Below are positions 7,879 through 17,393 of a stretch of 64,000 nucleotides of DNA, piece after piece. The first letter of the stretch is position 1. The number at the start of each line of letters is the position of its first letter. A program made the translations under genes and the position numbers. This DNA is from BNXB01 sp031548005 (GTDB lineage Bacteria > Bacteroidota > Bacteroidia > Bacteroidales > Azobacteroidaceae), in contig JAVBRK010000047.1 of the NCBI GenBank assembly GCA_031548005.1, positions 62,001 to 126,000 on the forward strand, in the 5' to 3' direction. The notes under the pieces were generated by a model. That model worked only from the letters and a program-made list of their open reading frames with translations. It had not been told where the DNA came from and ran no database searches.

Positions 7879-10800
7879 ATGAAAAGACTGAAATATATTA
7901 TATGGATCTTGTTATTTTTCGTATGGGTATTGTATATATTACCCGTAGGACTGCTTCAGGTACCTTACATCCAGGAAAAATTTTCAGAAAAAGCCTCTGA
8001 AGTACTGGAAGAAAAACTGGGAGTGGAAACAAAAATCGGGAAAGTCGACTTTGAGTTTTTCAACAAATTAATACTCAAAGACCTGTATCTGGAAGACCAA
8101 GCAGGAGATACCCTGTTTCAGGCGAAACGCCTCGCCGCAGGATTTGAATTTATCCCGCTTCTGAAAGGTAAACTACGCTTTGAAACGATACAACTATTCA
8201 GTTTTCAGGTTAATCTCAACAAAGAAAACACGGAATCGCCTCTGAATCTACAGTTTGTTATCGACGCTTTTGCAAATCGTGACACTACCAAAAAAAAATC
8301 TAATATCGATTTGAAGATTAAAACGCTGAACCTGCGGCGAGGAAATTTCACATACCGGATAAAGGATGCTACTTCCACTCCGGGAATATTCAATGCTAAA
8401 AATCTTAGAGTAAGCGACCTCTCCTCCAAGATCCATGTTAAATCATGGACTAAGGACAGCTTGATCGCCAGTTTTTCTCATCTTTCTTTTTCAGAACAAT
8501 CGGGAATGGAAATTCAGAGGATCGCTTTTGATCTTTCTGCAACGAAATATAAAGCTAAAATCTCTCGCCTGGAGTTAAAACTTCCAAACTCACTTTTAAA
8601 TATAAAAGATATCACTGCTGATTATAGTCAGGCGTTATACCCTGAGGAATACCTTTCAAAAACCACTTTTAACCTGGATATTGAGCCGTCTTCTATTTTA
8701 ATGGGTGATTTACGGGCCTTTATTCCGGCATTTTCCAATTTTAAAGATAAAATATCGATCAAAGGGAACTTATCGGGAAAAATGGAATCTTTGCTGCTGC
8801 AAAATTTCGAACTTCAGGAAAGCAACCGGATGCTGATAAAAGCTAATTTACAGCTACTCGACATCAATGACCGGAGAAACATTTTCATCCGGGGAAGGAT
8901 CGATCAATCTTTTATATCCGATGAAAGTATCCGGAGAATTGCGAATAGCTTCAGTGACAAAACTATAGATCTACCACCCCAAATCAATCAGTTAGGAGAT
9001 ATCCGGTTCGAAGGAGAAGTTTCAGGCTATCTGCACCACCTCAGTACTTATGGTATTTTCAATACAGATATCGGAACCATTCGTGCCGATATTAATATTG
9101 GTCGTGAAAACGGTCTTTTTATCGACGGAAAAATTGAATCCGACATGCTGGACATGAAAAAATTAATGAGTGACAGCAACTACGGGAATACAAGTTTCAG
9201 CATTCAGGTCAATGCCAAGGAAGGAGCAAACAAAAAATTTTCGGGAGAGGGGAATGCTTCTATCAAGCAATTTGAATACAAAGGTTATGTCTATGAAAAT
9301 CTTTCGATGGTTGGAGCTTTTACTCCCGAAAGCTTTTCGGGAAAACTCAACCTGAACACACAAGACGGAAATATAAAAGCAGAAGGGCTTTTCGCACTAA
9401 AAGGCGAGCATTCGAAATTCAACTTTTATGCCGAAGCAGAAAATATCAATCTGGATAAGTTGAACCTGAGCAAAAAGTACAAAAATTCCGAACTTTCATT
9501 GAATATCCGGGCAAACTTTACCGGGAATAATGTCGATAACATCCTGGGAAATATCGACCTGACCGAAATCAAGTTTAACACGGAAAAAGGAAAATACTAT
9601 CTCGATACATTCAGAGTTGAAGCCAATCAGGAGGGAAACGAAAAACTATTAGTATTAAATTCCGACATTGTCAATGGAGAAGTCAGGGGCATGTACTCAT
9701 TCACGGGAATCGCTCCGGCTATTAACAGATTGGTTTCCAACTACCTGCCGGCTATCGTTCCTTCACAAACGAAGCAAAAGCAGGAAAATGCCAATAACTT
9801 TTCTTTTGAATTCACTATTGAAGACACAGAGGAATTATCTTCCATACTTAAACTGCCTTTTGTTTTGTTTAACAAAACAAAGCTGGTCGGTCAGTACAAC
9901 AGTATTTATGACAAATTTCGTCTGGAACTGTATTCTCCAAAGCTTCAATATGGAAAATCTGCTGTCGAATCAGTCATGATCACTGCAGACAATTCCGGGA
10001 ACACCTTAAACTTAGACATCAATGGTGTAAGCCTGCAAAAAAACAATAAAAAAATAAAATTCAGCGCCGACATCGATGCAAGGGATAACAATGTCAGCTC
10101 CAAGCTGAACTGGAACAGCGAAGTCAGGAATCAGTATTCAGGAGAATTTGCATTCAACACCTTATTTTCAAAAGACAGAAACAAAAGTCCTTTGAGAACC
10201 AACATCGAGGTACTGCAAACAAATACCACATTCAACGATTCCATCTGGACAATTCACCCGGCATCGGTTGTCATCGATTCGGCCGGGATAAAAATCAATG
10301 ACCTGAAAATTAATCATGACGACCAGTTCATCTTAGTTGACGGAAAGATATCTAAAGATCCGGAAGAAAAAATAATGGTAAACCTCAATAAGGTCGATCT
10401 TGAATACGTTTTTACCACAATCAACATTCCGGCGCTCGAATTCGGCGGCATCGCCTCCGGTTATGTTAATGCAGCCGATCTTTACCACACCCGGAAATTA
10501 TCCACCGATCTCCACGTCGATGGCTTCAGTTTCAATAGCACCCGGTTCGGCGATTTAACCCTTGAAGGGATCTGGGATGAAAATAAACAAGGGATTATAA
10601 TGAAAGGGAATATATTTAAAAACGACACGACAAAAGTCCTTGTCGATGGAATCATCAATCCGGTAAAAGAAGAATTATCCATTGTATTCGATGCCCGGAA
10701 TGCCGATGCATCCTTCCTGAGAAAATACATGAAAAATATTGCCAAAGATGTATCCGGAAATTTAACAGGTAAGTTGCGATTATTCGGGAGCCTGAACGAT

Positions 10801-12396
10801 CCGACAGTAGAAGGGGATGTATTTGTAAGTAACGGGCGTTTCGGCATTGAATTCCTGAATACCTACTATACTTTCTCGGATTCGGTTCACTGTCGTCCGG
10901 ATGAAATTATCATCAAAGATATCAACTTCTATGATAAAAACGGATGGGCCGCATTAGCAAACGGCTCGGTCAGGCACAAGCTATTTGAAGATTTCAATTA
11001 TTCGGCGACATTAGTATTCGATAATTTCCTGGTATTCAACGCTACCGAAAGACAAAATCCCTATCTTTACGGAACAGTGTATGGAACCGGATCGGCCAAT
11101 ATCAGAGGAACTGAAAATCTGGTCAATATCGATGTATCGATGCGAAACACAAAAAACACCCGACTCTCGCTCAACTTCATGGAAGAAAGCGATATCGGCA
11201 ATTACGATTTTATCCATTTCGTCGATAAAAAAGCCGATACGACCTTATTAGTCGAGAAATATTTTTCTATGGCCTCCAATAAGCCGATCTACCTGAAATC
11301 AGGTGAGAAAACCGACATCCGGTTCAACCTGAATCTGGAGTCTACTCCCGAAGCTGTGGTCGACCTGATTATGGATCCGATTACAGGCGATAAAATCCGC
11401 ACTTATGGACAGGGACATCTACAAGTCTCATATGGAACCAGAATTCCATTAAGAATGAATGGAAAATATACCATCGACCGGGGAAAATATAATTTCAGCC
11501 TGCAGCAGGTCATATTCCGCGACTTCGACATCCGGGAAGGCAGCTCGGTATCATTCCACGGCGATCCGTATACAGCCATACTCGATATTAAAGCGGCCTA
11601 CTCCGTTATGGCCAATCTGAGCGATTTGAACCCCGACCTGGTTCAATATGCAGGCCGGAGCAGCGTGATGACCAATTGTGTGCTGGATATTACCGGTGCG
11701 ATGAAGCATCCGGATATCAAATTCGATATAGAAGTCCCCGAATCGGACTATATTGAACGGCAAATCAAAAACCATATCAATACGGAGGACATGATGAACA
11801 GGCAAATGGTATATTTGCTGGTATTAAACCGGTTTTATACCCCGGCAGAGTATGTATCTACCGGAAACCTGCAAACAAACGATCTCTCAATGCTGGCTTC
11901 CTCTACCCTGTCGTCCTCGTTATCGAGCATCGTTAATTCTTTTACGGATAATATCCAGGTAGGAACCAGAATACGAACAGAAAATCCGGAAGCGATGACC
12001 GGAACTGAGGTGGAGTTGATGCTTTCAAGTCAACTTTTAGACAACAGGCTTATTCTCAATGGAAATTTAGGGTATCGCGACTATTCTTATATGAAAGATG
12101 ATGGCCAGGGTCTGCCTCCTTTTGTCGGCGACTTCGACCTGGAATACAAGCTGACTCCGGGAGGGGGCGTCCGGCTAAAAGCCTATAATCATTATAATTA
12201 CCGTTATTATTATCTGGATTCCCGTTCCAAAACGACACAAGGGCTCGGGGTAATTTTCCGGAAAGATTTTGACAGAATCGACGAACTATTCGGCCGGAAG
12301 AAAAAGTATTTTACCTTTCCTCCCGATTCTTCATCCAACAACTTTCCCAAAGTCAATTCCGGAACAGATTTTATCCGGTTCAGAAAAGAGGAATAA
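7879..12396 (+). CDS. tamB: TamB-like translocation/assembly module, DUF490 domain (AsmA-like bridge protein)
   Basis: 1505 residues. One N-terminal membrane helix (residues about 5-27, IIWILLFFVWVLYILPVGLL) anchors a very long periplasmic beta-rich body with AsmA-like repeats, ending in a DUF490/TamB C-domain (roughly residues 1050-1480). Large proteins of this class span the periplasm; in Proteobacteria TamB works with TamA in outer-membrane protein assembly and in phospholipid transport. No tamA is next to it. Length is normal for Bacteroidota members. The C-terminus ends in a charged tail (SGTDFIRFRKEE). Monocistronic; convergent with the nitroreductase gene, 12 bp away. Confidence 0.88.
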   Translation: MKRLKYIIWILLFFVWVLYILPVGLLQVPYIQEKFSEKASEVLEEKLGVETKIGKVDFEFFNKLILKDLYLEDQAGDTLFQAKRLAAGFEFIPLLKGKLRFETIQLFSFQVNLNKENTESPLNLQFVIDAFANRDTTKKKSNIDLKIKTLNLRRGNFTYRIKDATSTPGIFNAKNLRVSDLSSKIHVKSWTKDSLIASFSHLSFSEQSGMEIQRIAFDLSATKYKAKISRLELKLPNSLLNIKDITADYSQALYPEEYLSKTTFNLDIEPSSILMGDLRAFIPAFSNFKDKISIKGNLSGKMESLLLQNFELQESNRMLIKANLQLLDINDRRNIFIRGRIDQSFISDESIRRIANSFSDKTIDLPPQINQLGDIRFEGEVSGYLHHLSTYGIFNTDIGTIRADINIGRENGLFIDGKIESDMLDMKKLMSDSNYGNTSFSIQVNAKEGANKKFSGEGNASIKQFEYKGYVYENLSMVGAFTPESFSGKLNLNTQDGNIKAEGLFALKGEHSKFNFYAEAENINLDKLNLSKKYKNSELSLNIRANFTGNNVDNILGNIDLTEIKFNTEKGKYYLDTFRVEANQEGNEKLLVLNSDIVNGEVRGMYSFTGIAPAINRLVSNYLPAIVPSQTKQKQENANNFSFEFTIEDTEELSSILKLPFVLFNKTKLVGQYNSIYDKFRLELYSPKLQYGKSAVESVMITADNSGNTLNLDINGVSLQKNNKKIKFSADIDARDNNVSSKLNWNSEVRNQYSGEFAFNTLFSKDRNKSPLRTNIEVLQTNTTFNDSIWTIHPASVVIDSAGIKINDLKINHDDQFILVDGKISKDPEEKIMVNLNKVDLEYVFTTINIPALEFGGIASGYVNAADLYHTRKLSTDLHVDGFSFNSTRFGDLTLEGIWDENKQGIIMKGNIFKNDTTKVLVDGIINPVKEELSIVFDARNADASFLRKYMKNIAKDVSGNLTGKLRLFGSLNDPTVEGDVFVSNGRFGIEFLNTYYTFSDSVHCRPDEIIIKDINFYDKNGWAALANGSVRHKLFEDFNYSATLVFDNFLVFNATERQNPYLYGTVYGTGSANIRGTENLVNIDVSMRNTKNTRLSLNFMEESDIGNYDFIHFVDKKADTTLLVEKYFSMASNKPIYLKSGEKTDIRFNLNLESTPEAVVDLIMDPITGDKIRTYGQGHLQVSYGTRIPLRMNGKYTIDRGKYNFSLQQVIFRDFDIREGSSVSFHGDPYTAILDIKAAYSVMANLSDLNPDLVQYAGRSSVMTNCVLDITGAMKHPDIKFDIEVPESDYIERQIKNHINTEDMMNRQMVYLLVLNRFYTPAEYVSTGNLQTNDLSMLASSTLSSSLSSIVNSFTDNIQVGTRIRTENPEAMTGTEVELMLSSQLLDNRLILNGNLGYRDYSYMKDDGQGLPPFVGDFDLEYKLTPGGGVRLKAYNHYNYRYYYLDSRSKTTQGLGVIFRKDFDRIDELFGRKKKYFTFPPDSSSNNFPKVNSGTDFIRFRKEE

Positions 12397-12408
12397 TACA
12401 AACAGAAA

Positions 12409-12957
12409 CTACTTGTATTGATTATAAGTAACGATCTCACCCTGAGACTTACGCTTTTTCTCCCGTAAAGGCTGTGTCGAATACCCAATGATTATATCCA
12501 GTAATACCCGGCGACTGGAAGGAATATTCAGCAATTTTCTCATTTTCGGTTCATCGAACCACCCGAGAATACAACTACCCAAACCCTCGTCGGCAGCGGC
12601 CAGCGTTAAATGCCCTGCAACAATCCCGACATCCAGGTGAGCAAAATATTTATCCTTCACTATCGTTCCGAACCCGGATGAAAAATTTACTTTTTCTTCC
12701 ACGATCACGATGTGTACCGGAGCCTGTTTTGTAAAATGATTCAAACCCAAAACGCGGTTAGAAGTGGCATCTGCCACCTTATTTTTCAACTCCGGATCGT
12801 CTACAACAATAAAATGCCAGGGTTGGGCATTACAGGCGGAAGGAGCCAGCCGGCCAGCTTCGAGGATACGTTCTATCTTATCTTTTTCAACCGGACGCTG
12901 GGCATCGAATACCCGGTCGCTTTGCCGGTGACGCACCAATTCAAGAAATTGTCCCAT
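12409..12957 (-). CDS. Nitroreductase family FMN oxidoreductase
   Basis: 182 residues, the length of the compact nitroreductase fold. RHRQSDRVFD near the N-terminus supplies the FMN-phosphate contacts, SACNAQPWHF is the typical flavin-loop motif, and DVGIVAGHLTLAAADEGLGS with CILGWFD follows the family pattern. These are FMN-dependent, NAD(P)H-using reductases; the natural substrate cannot be deduced. It starts 3 bp after the stop of ribE and is surely co-transcribed with it, so a flavin enzyme is coupled to a flavin biosynthesis gene. Confidence 0.85.
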   Translation of the reverse strand: MGQFLELVRHRQSDRVFDAQRPVEKDKIERILEAGRLAPSACNAQPWHFIVVDDPELKNKVADATSNRVLGLNHFTKQAPVHIVIVEEKVNFSSGFGTIVKDKYFAHLDVGIVAGHLTLAAADEGLGSCILGWFDEPKMRKLLNIPSSRRVLLDIIIGYSTQPLREKKRKSQGEIVTYNQYK

Positions 12958-12960
12958 AAT

Positions 12961-13563
12961 TTATTGATAACGATATAATTTACTCAGATACTTACCAATG
13001 ATATCGAACTCGAGGTTTACTACTGTCCCCTGCTTAATCTGATGGAAATTCGTATACTCATAAGTATAGGGGATAATGGCTACCTGAAAACTGTTATCCT
13101 GCGAATTACAAACGGTCAGACTAACACCATTAACGCATACGGATCCTTTTTCTACCGTCATATACCCCTGTTTGGCCATCGATTGGTCAAATTCATACTC
13201 AAATGTAAAATACCAGCTTCCATCGGCTTCTTCCACTTTTGTACAAACAGCAGTCTGATCCACGTGTCCCTGAACAATATGACCATCTAAACGACCATTG
13301 ATCAACATACTACGTTCAAGATTCACTTTATTTCCGATTTTCAACAGTCCCAGATTAGAACGATCCAGGGTTTCCCGGATAGCTGTAACAGTATAATTAT
13401 CTTCCGTTTTGCTGACCACTGTAAGACAAACCCCATTGTGTGCTACACTCTGATCGATTTTCAATTCATTGACAAACGAACAAGTCATTGTCAAGTGCAG
13501 GTTTCCCTGATCGGTTTTTAATCCGACAACCGTGGCTGCTTCTTCTACTATTCCTGAAAACAT
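12961..13563 (-). CDS. ribE: Riboflavin synthase, alpha subunit
   Basis: 200 residues with two tandem lumazine-binding barrels: the first begins MFSGIVEEAATV, the second near residue 98 with GHIVQGHVDQTA. Dismutates two 6,7-dimethyl-8-ribityllumazine molecules into riboflavin and the pyrimidinedione. The motifs AHNGVCLTV and VNGVSLTV, one per half, carry the ligand-binding residues. The bifunctional ribBA of the same pathway is at 42.8-44.0 kb, so the pathway is split over loci. Preceded by a good promoter; followed by a nitroreductase gene. Confidence 0.92.
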   Translation of the reverse strand: MFSGIVEEAATVVGLKTDQGNLHLTMTCSFVNELKIDQSVAHNGVCLTVVSKTEDNYTVTAIRETLDRSNLGLLKIGNKVNLERSMLINGRLDGHIVQGHVDQTAVCTKVEEADGSWYFTFEYEFDQSMAKQGYMTVEKGSVCVNGVSLTVCNSQDNSFQVAIIPYTYEYTNFHQIKQGTVVNLEFDIIGKYLSKLYRYQ

Positions 13564-13594
13564 AACGATATATTTTTATAATAAAAAGAAAAGT

Positions 13595-13626
13595 CAAAGA
13601 TAATACATTACAACTTATTTTTCAAC
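13595..13626 (-). promoter_or_regulatory. Promoter of ribE
   Basis: Minus strand TATCTTTG (13602-13595), an exact -7 match, with GTTG 20 bp upstream as a 3-of-4 -33 match. Start near 13589; leader ~25 nt. I see no FMN-riboswitch-sized leader. Confidence 0.55.
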
Positions 13627-13704
13627 TTCGACCTCCATTTGATTGAAATCAACCGTCACTTTTTTATCCATGAGGACATCGCCTTTGCTCACAACAGCAA
13701 GTTA
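13615..13704 (-). pseudogene. Short coding-like remnant (about 28 codons) between ribE and the glycosyltransferase
   Basis: Minus strand, the frame ending at 13615 reads LAVVSKGDVLMDKKVTVDFN then QMEVEVEK and stop. Its composition (alternating hydrophobic/charged, no A+T bias typical of spacers) looks like the C-terminus of a real protein, but it is stopped upstream at 13704 and has no convincing start. It may be the tail of a deleted gene or chance. I cannot name a parent family. Confidence 0.25.
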
Positions 13705-13763
13705 TCGTAAGAAGATTTTTATGTAAAATACAAGCGTTAATCGGATTTATCATAAAAAATAAC

Positions 13764-13771
13764 TACATTTG
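13764..13771 (+). promoter_or_regulatory. -7 element of the ArnT-like glycosyltransferase promoter
   Basis: TACATTTG, exact TAnnTTTG match, 24 bp before the ATG at 13796. No TTTG at -33. The rest of the 232-bp gap holds only the ribE promoter and the remnant frame. Confidence 0.5.
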
Positions 13772-13795
13772 CAAGAAAAGATCCCACTTTAAATC

Positions 13796-15589
13796 ATGAG
13801 AACCCGAACATTACAGTATCTTTATCTGCAGCGTCCGCTAATCATATTGATTTTGATCACCATTATCAGTGTTATTTTCTGGATTGGTTCAGGAGAATTT
13901 TACACCAAGGGAGAGCCCAGAGAAGCTTCTGTAGCTCTGTCTATGGTAAATGACGGGAATTGGATCTTACCTCAGGCTTATGCCGACGAAGTCGCCTACA
14001 AGCCCCCCCTCACCCATTGGTTGATGGCCGTTTTTTCACTACCACAGAACGAAGTCACTCCGTTTACATCGCGACTCCCTTCTGCATTAGCCTTTTTAGG
14101 GATCGTTATTGTCAGCTTTTTCCTTTTTGGAAGGAAATTGAAATTTGTGGAAACATTTCTGGCTTGCCTCATTCTGTTAACCTGCTTCGAACTGCACCGT
14201 GCAGCCATGACCGCAAGAGTAGATATGCTGCTTACATTTTTTATCCTGACAAGTCTGTTGTGCCTTTATAAATGGGAGGTGCGCGAGCGAGTAACCGGCC
14301 TACCGCCGATCATTCCTATCATGCTCGGACTGGCGGCATTAACAAAAGGTCCTGTAGGAATACTGCTGCCTTTGCTTGTTTTTGGAGTTTATCTTCTATT
14401 ATTAAAATATAATTTCTGGAAAATCGTCGGAAAGCTATCTCTTGCTGCCATATGTGCGATGATCCTGCCCTGTATCTGGTATATACTGGCGTACAAAAGC
14501 GGAGGACAGAATTTTTTAGATTTAGTCTGGGCCGAAAATTTCGGTAGATTTTTAGGGAGTACAAACCTGAATATTCAATATAATCTGGGGCACGAAGAAC
14601 CCATATGGTATAATTTTCTGACGTTGCTGGCAGGTTTTATACCCTGGACAATTTTCCTCTTGATTTCCCTTTTTGGAATTCAATATTCTTGGAAAAGAGA
14701 ATCGTTCAAATCCGTATGGAATGGGATATTATCTATGGAAAAAGTAAAGCTTTTTTCGCTGGTTTCCATTGTCGTAATCATCGGATTTTATTGTATCCCA
14801 ACCAGTAAACGCAGTGTATACCTGATGCCGGCATATCCGTTTATTGCTCTTTTTCTGGCGCAATTCATCCTATATATTTCAGAATATAAAAGCTGGGTCA
14901 ACAAGGCATTCAGTATTGTCATCAGCACCATAGGAATCATAGTGGTACTATTCTGCACCGCAACGGTGATCACTCATTGGGTCGATCCGGTTGAATTCGC
15001 CGGAAAATTTACGAGGCACCAGCGAACCCTGAATGATGTTGCTGCAACCTGGTCTTCGCTCAGCCAACCCAAGATTCTTTATATATCACTGATCAGTATC
15101 CTGGTATTGGCTATTTATATTCTGTTCTATCAGTTACAAAAAAAGAACAACTTAAAACTGCTATATGCAACTGTTGGAGTTATTCTGGCGATCAACCTGG
15201 TAGCAGACGGGATATTTATTCCGGCATTTAAAAATGGTGTCAGTGTGCGCCCCTTCGCAGAAAAAATACAATCGAACTATAATCCTGATAAGCAGCATCC
15301 TATTTATGTCATGAATAATCTCCTCGAATACAGTAATATGTATGGTCTCAATTTTTATCTCGGAAATAACTTTCTGAATTTTGAGAAAGAAGATCCGGAG
15401 CAAGGATACTTTCTGACAGGAGATGGCGCTTTTCAGAAAGTCCTGGAAAAATACGGAGAAAAGTATGAGTTCGATCTATTAGAAAAATACAACAACAAGA
15501 ATCGCGATGGAGAGAGGATCATTTGCTTTTACTATTTCAAAAAGGCCAGTGAAGCAACTGAATCTGAAGTTGAAGTCATTATTCAATAA
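13796..15589 (+). CDS. ArnT/PMT-like (GT39/GT83 class) lipid-linked sugar glycosyltransferase
   Basis: 597 residues, polytopic membrane protein. After a first helix comes the acidic periplasmic loop with GEPREAS and then YKPPLTHW, the KPPL-type motif of the ArnT/dolichyl-phosphate-mannose transferase group; about ten further hydrophobic segments follow, then a C-terminal soluble domain (last ~110 residues). Members move a sugar from a polyprenyl-phosphate carrier to lipid A, protein or another glycan on the outer face of the inner membrane. Acceptor and donor are unknown here. The gene's last 11 bp overlap the end of the convergent MutS-like gene. Confidence 0.78.
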   Translation: MRTRTLQYLYLQRPLIILILITIISVIFWIGSGEFYTKGEPREASVALSMVNDGNWILPQAYADEVAYKPPLTHWLMAVFSLPQNEVTPFTSRLPSALAFLGIVIVSFFLFGRKLKFVETFLACLILLTCFELHRAAMTARVDMLLTFFILTSLLCLYKWEVRERVTGLPPIIPIMLGLAALTKGPVGILLPLLVFGVYLLLLKYNFWKIVGKLSLAAICAMILPCIWYILAYKSGGQNFLDLVWAENFGRFLGSTNLNIQYNLGHEEPIWYNFLTLLAGFIPWTIFLLISLFGIQYSWKRESFKSVWNGILSMEKVKLFSLVSIVVIIGFYCIPTSKRSVYLMPAYPFIALFLAQFILYISEYKSWVNKAFSIVISTIGIIVVLFCTATVITHWVDPVEFAGKFTRHQRTLNDVAATWSSLSQPKILYISLISILVLAIYILFYQLQKKNNLKLLYATVGVILAINLVADGIFIPAFKNGVSVRPFAEKIQSNYNPDKQHPIYVMNNLLEYSNMYGLNFYLGNNFLNFEKEDPEQGYFLTGDGAFQKVLEKYGEKYEFDLLEKYNNKNRDGERIICFYYFKKASEATESEVEVIIQ

Positions 15590-17384
15590 AGCGAATCCCC
15601 ATTTTATTCATCAGAAAGCAAGCATTCATATTCCGGGCGACACCTGTACGCAACTGGTAGGAAAAATGTAGTTCATTATTAATAATATCAGCATCGAAGT
15701 GATAATTTTTCACATGCTCAGGGTATTGCTGCTCCAGTTCTCCAAGGGCAAGATCGTGTGTTGCTATGATACCACAGGTTTTCAGATCGATTAATTGCCT
15801 CAATAGTGCAAAAGAGCCTTTTTGTTTATCGATAGAATTCGTACCTTTCAGAATTTCATCCAGAATAATAAATAGCCGGTTTCCGGAGTTTAACTCGTCA
15901 ATGATTGCTTTCAGGCGTTTTAACTCGGCAAAAAAGTAAGATTCATTATCGGCCAGCGAATCGGAAGTACGTAAACTCGTATACAGCCGGGCCGGATACA
16001 ACCTCAAGGATTCCGCACATACCGGCATTCCGGTGCAGGCCAATAAATAATTAATTCCGATCGTCCTCAGATAGGTACTTTTCCCCGCCATATTGGCCCC
16101 GGTAACAATCATAAAATAAGGAGTAGCATGAAAATGGATATCATTTTTAATGCACGTATCCCGGTACATCAATGGATGCCCAAGTGATTTCCCTTCCATA
16201 TCGAAATACGACCCGGAGATTTCAGGGTAAACAAAGTCCGGATGATTATATGCAAATTTTCCCATGGAGCAGAAAGCATCGAATGTTCCCAGTGCAAGTA
16301 ACCATTGACCGAGTTTTTCTCCATTCCTTACTTTCCAGCTATCGATCGCCATCGCTTTACGAATATCCCAAAGTAACAACGGGTTAAGCAAAATATGAAC
16401 TAGCATATTAGAACGTTGATCCAACTCGCCCGAAAGTTGCGCCAGTTTCTGAACCTCTTTCGAAACAGTAAATCCTTTAAGGATAAAAACCTGGCGGATC
16501 TGCTGAAGTAATGACGATTTGACATCCTGGTTTTCAATGATATAGAATAATTCGGAATAAGTTTCAAGAATTTTCGCCTTCCTACCGATCCAACCCTGTA
16601 AAAAATTGATCTTTTTTACACCGGATTCACTGACTATCAGGGCCATAATATAAAATGCCCCGATAAATTCCGGGAGAAAATACCCCAGCCAGGTAAAAAT
16701 AATCACAAGAACCCACAACGCTGGAAGCAAATATCTAAGTAACCTCCAGAATGGATTTTGCAGGAAAAGGGTCGGTTGTTGTGTTATCGATCTCAATTCA
16801 TCTACATCCGACTGCTTACTGGCATTCAGGCTTCCGGTTACCTGAAAATGATGAATCAAAGCCGGATTGGAAGCCAACTCCCGGACGGATTCCTGCCGTT
16901 CGAGTATTGTTGCCTCATCCGAAAGCGGATTCTCCATCCAACCGGCCAGGATGTCTTTTCCCGAAGGTGTAACTGTACGGTTGAAAGACTGAAAAAAAGA
17001 ACGATTTCCAAAAATATCCAGGTCAAGCGTAAACGGATGCTCTCCGTTAATTCGTTCAGGAGCTCCGTCATAAGGAGAAAAATCGTATGTGATGGCTTTG
17101 AGCTCGTTTTTATCGGAAAGCAAAGCCGCTTTCAGGTATTCTTTCTGTTTGGTTAGATTGTTACCTTCCAGAACCAGCCGAAAAAAGACAATAAGTCCCG
17201 CCGCAACAGCAGCGAGAACATATCCGTTAATCTGATTCCAGAATAAGTAAAACAACAGGAATACCAATAGCGCAAGAACCAAACGGACAGTACCTAGGGT
17301 ATAAATTTTCTTCTGTACCTTAGACAACTCTCCTTTTTGTTTACCAATCCTGTCGCTGTAGAATAATTTAAGACGATCGATCAT
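15579..17384 (-). CDS. Membrane-anchored MutS-like ATPase
   Basis: 601 residues from the ATG at 17384 (a TTG two codons earlier is less likely). Two hydrophobic helices near residues 29-49 and 53-72 and another hydrophobic pair near 213-250 precede a MutS core (domain III-like helices) and a MutS domain V ATPase: Walker A TGANMAGKSTYL near residue 430, TSLRTSDSLADNESYFFAEL signature, Walker B LFIILDEILKGTNS, and ATHDLALG. The mismatch-reading N-terminal domain I is absent, so a role in canonical mismatch repair is unlikely. Overlaps the convergent glycosyltransferase end by 11 bp and follows the SDR gene by 9 bp. Confidence 0.82.
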   Translation of the reverse strand: MIDRLKLFYSDRIGKQKGELSKVQKKIYTLGTVRLVLALLVFLLFYLFWNQINGYVLAAVAAGLIVFFRLVLEGNNLTKQKEYLKAALLSDKNELKAITYDFSPYDGAPERINGEHPFTLDLDIFGNRSFFQSFNRTVTPSGKDILAGWMENPLSDEATILERQESVRELASNPALIHHFQVTGSLNASKQSDVDELRSITQQPTLFLQNPFWRLLRYLLPALWVLVIIFTWLGYFLPEFIGAFYIMALIVSESGVKKINFLQGWIGRKAKILETYSELFYIIENQDVKSSLLQQIRQVFILKGFTVSKEVQKLAQLSGELDQRSNMLVHILLNPLLLWDIRKAMAIDSWKVRNGEKLGQWLLALGTFDAFCSMGKFAYNHPDFVYPEISGSYFDMEGKSLGHPLMYRDTCIKNDIHFHATPYFMIVTGANMAGKSTYLRTIGINYLLACTGMPVCAESLRLYPARLYTSLRTSDSLADNESYFFAELKRLKAIIDELNSGNRLFIILDEILKGTNSIDKQKGSFALLRQLIDLKTCGIIATHDLALGELEQQYPEHVKNYHFDADIINNELHFSYQLRTGVARNMNACFLMNKMGIRFIE

Positions 17385-17393
17385 TATCAAATT

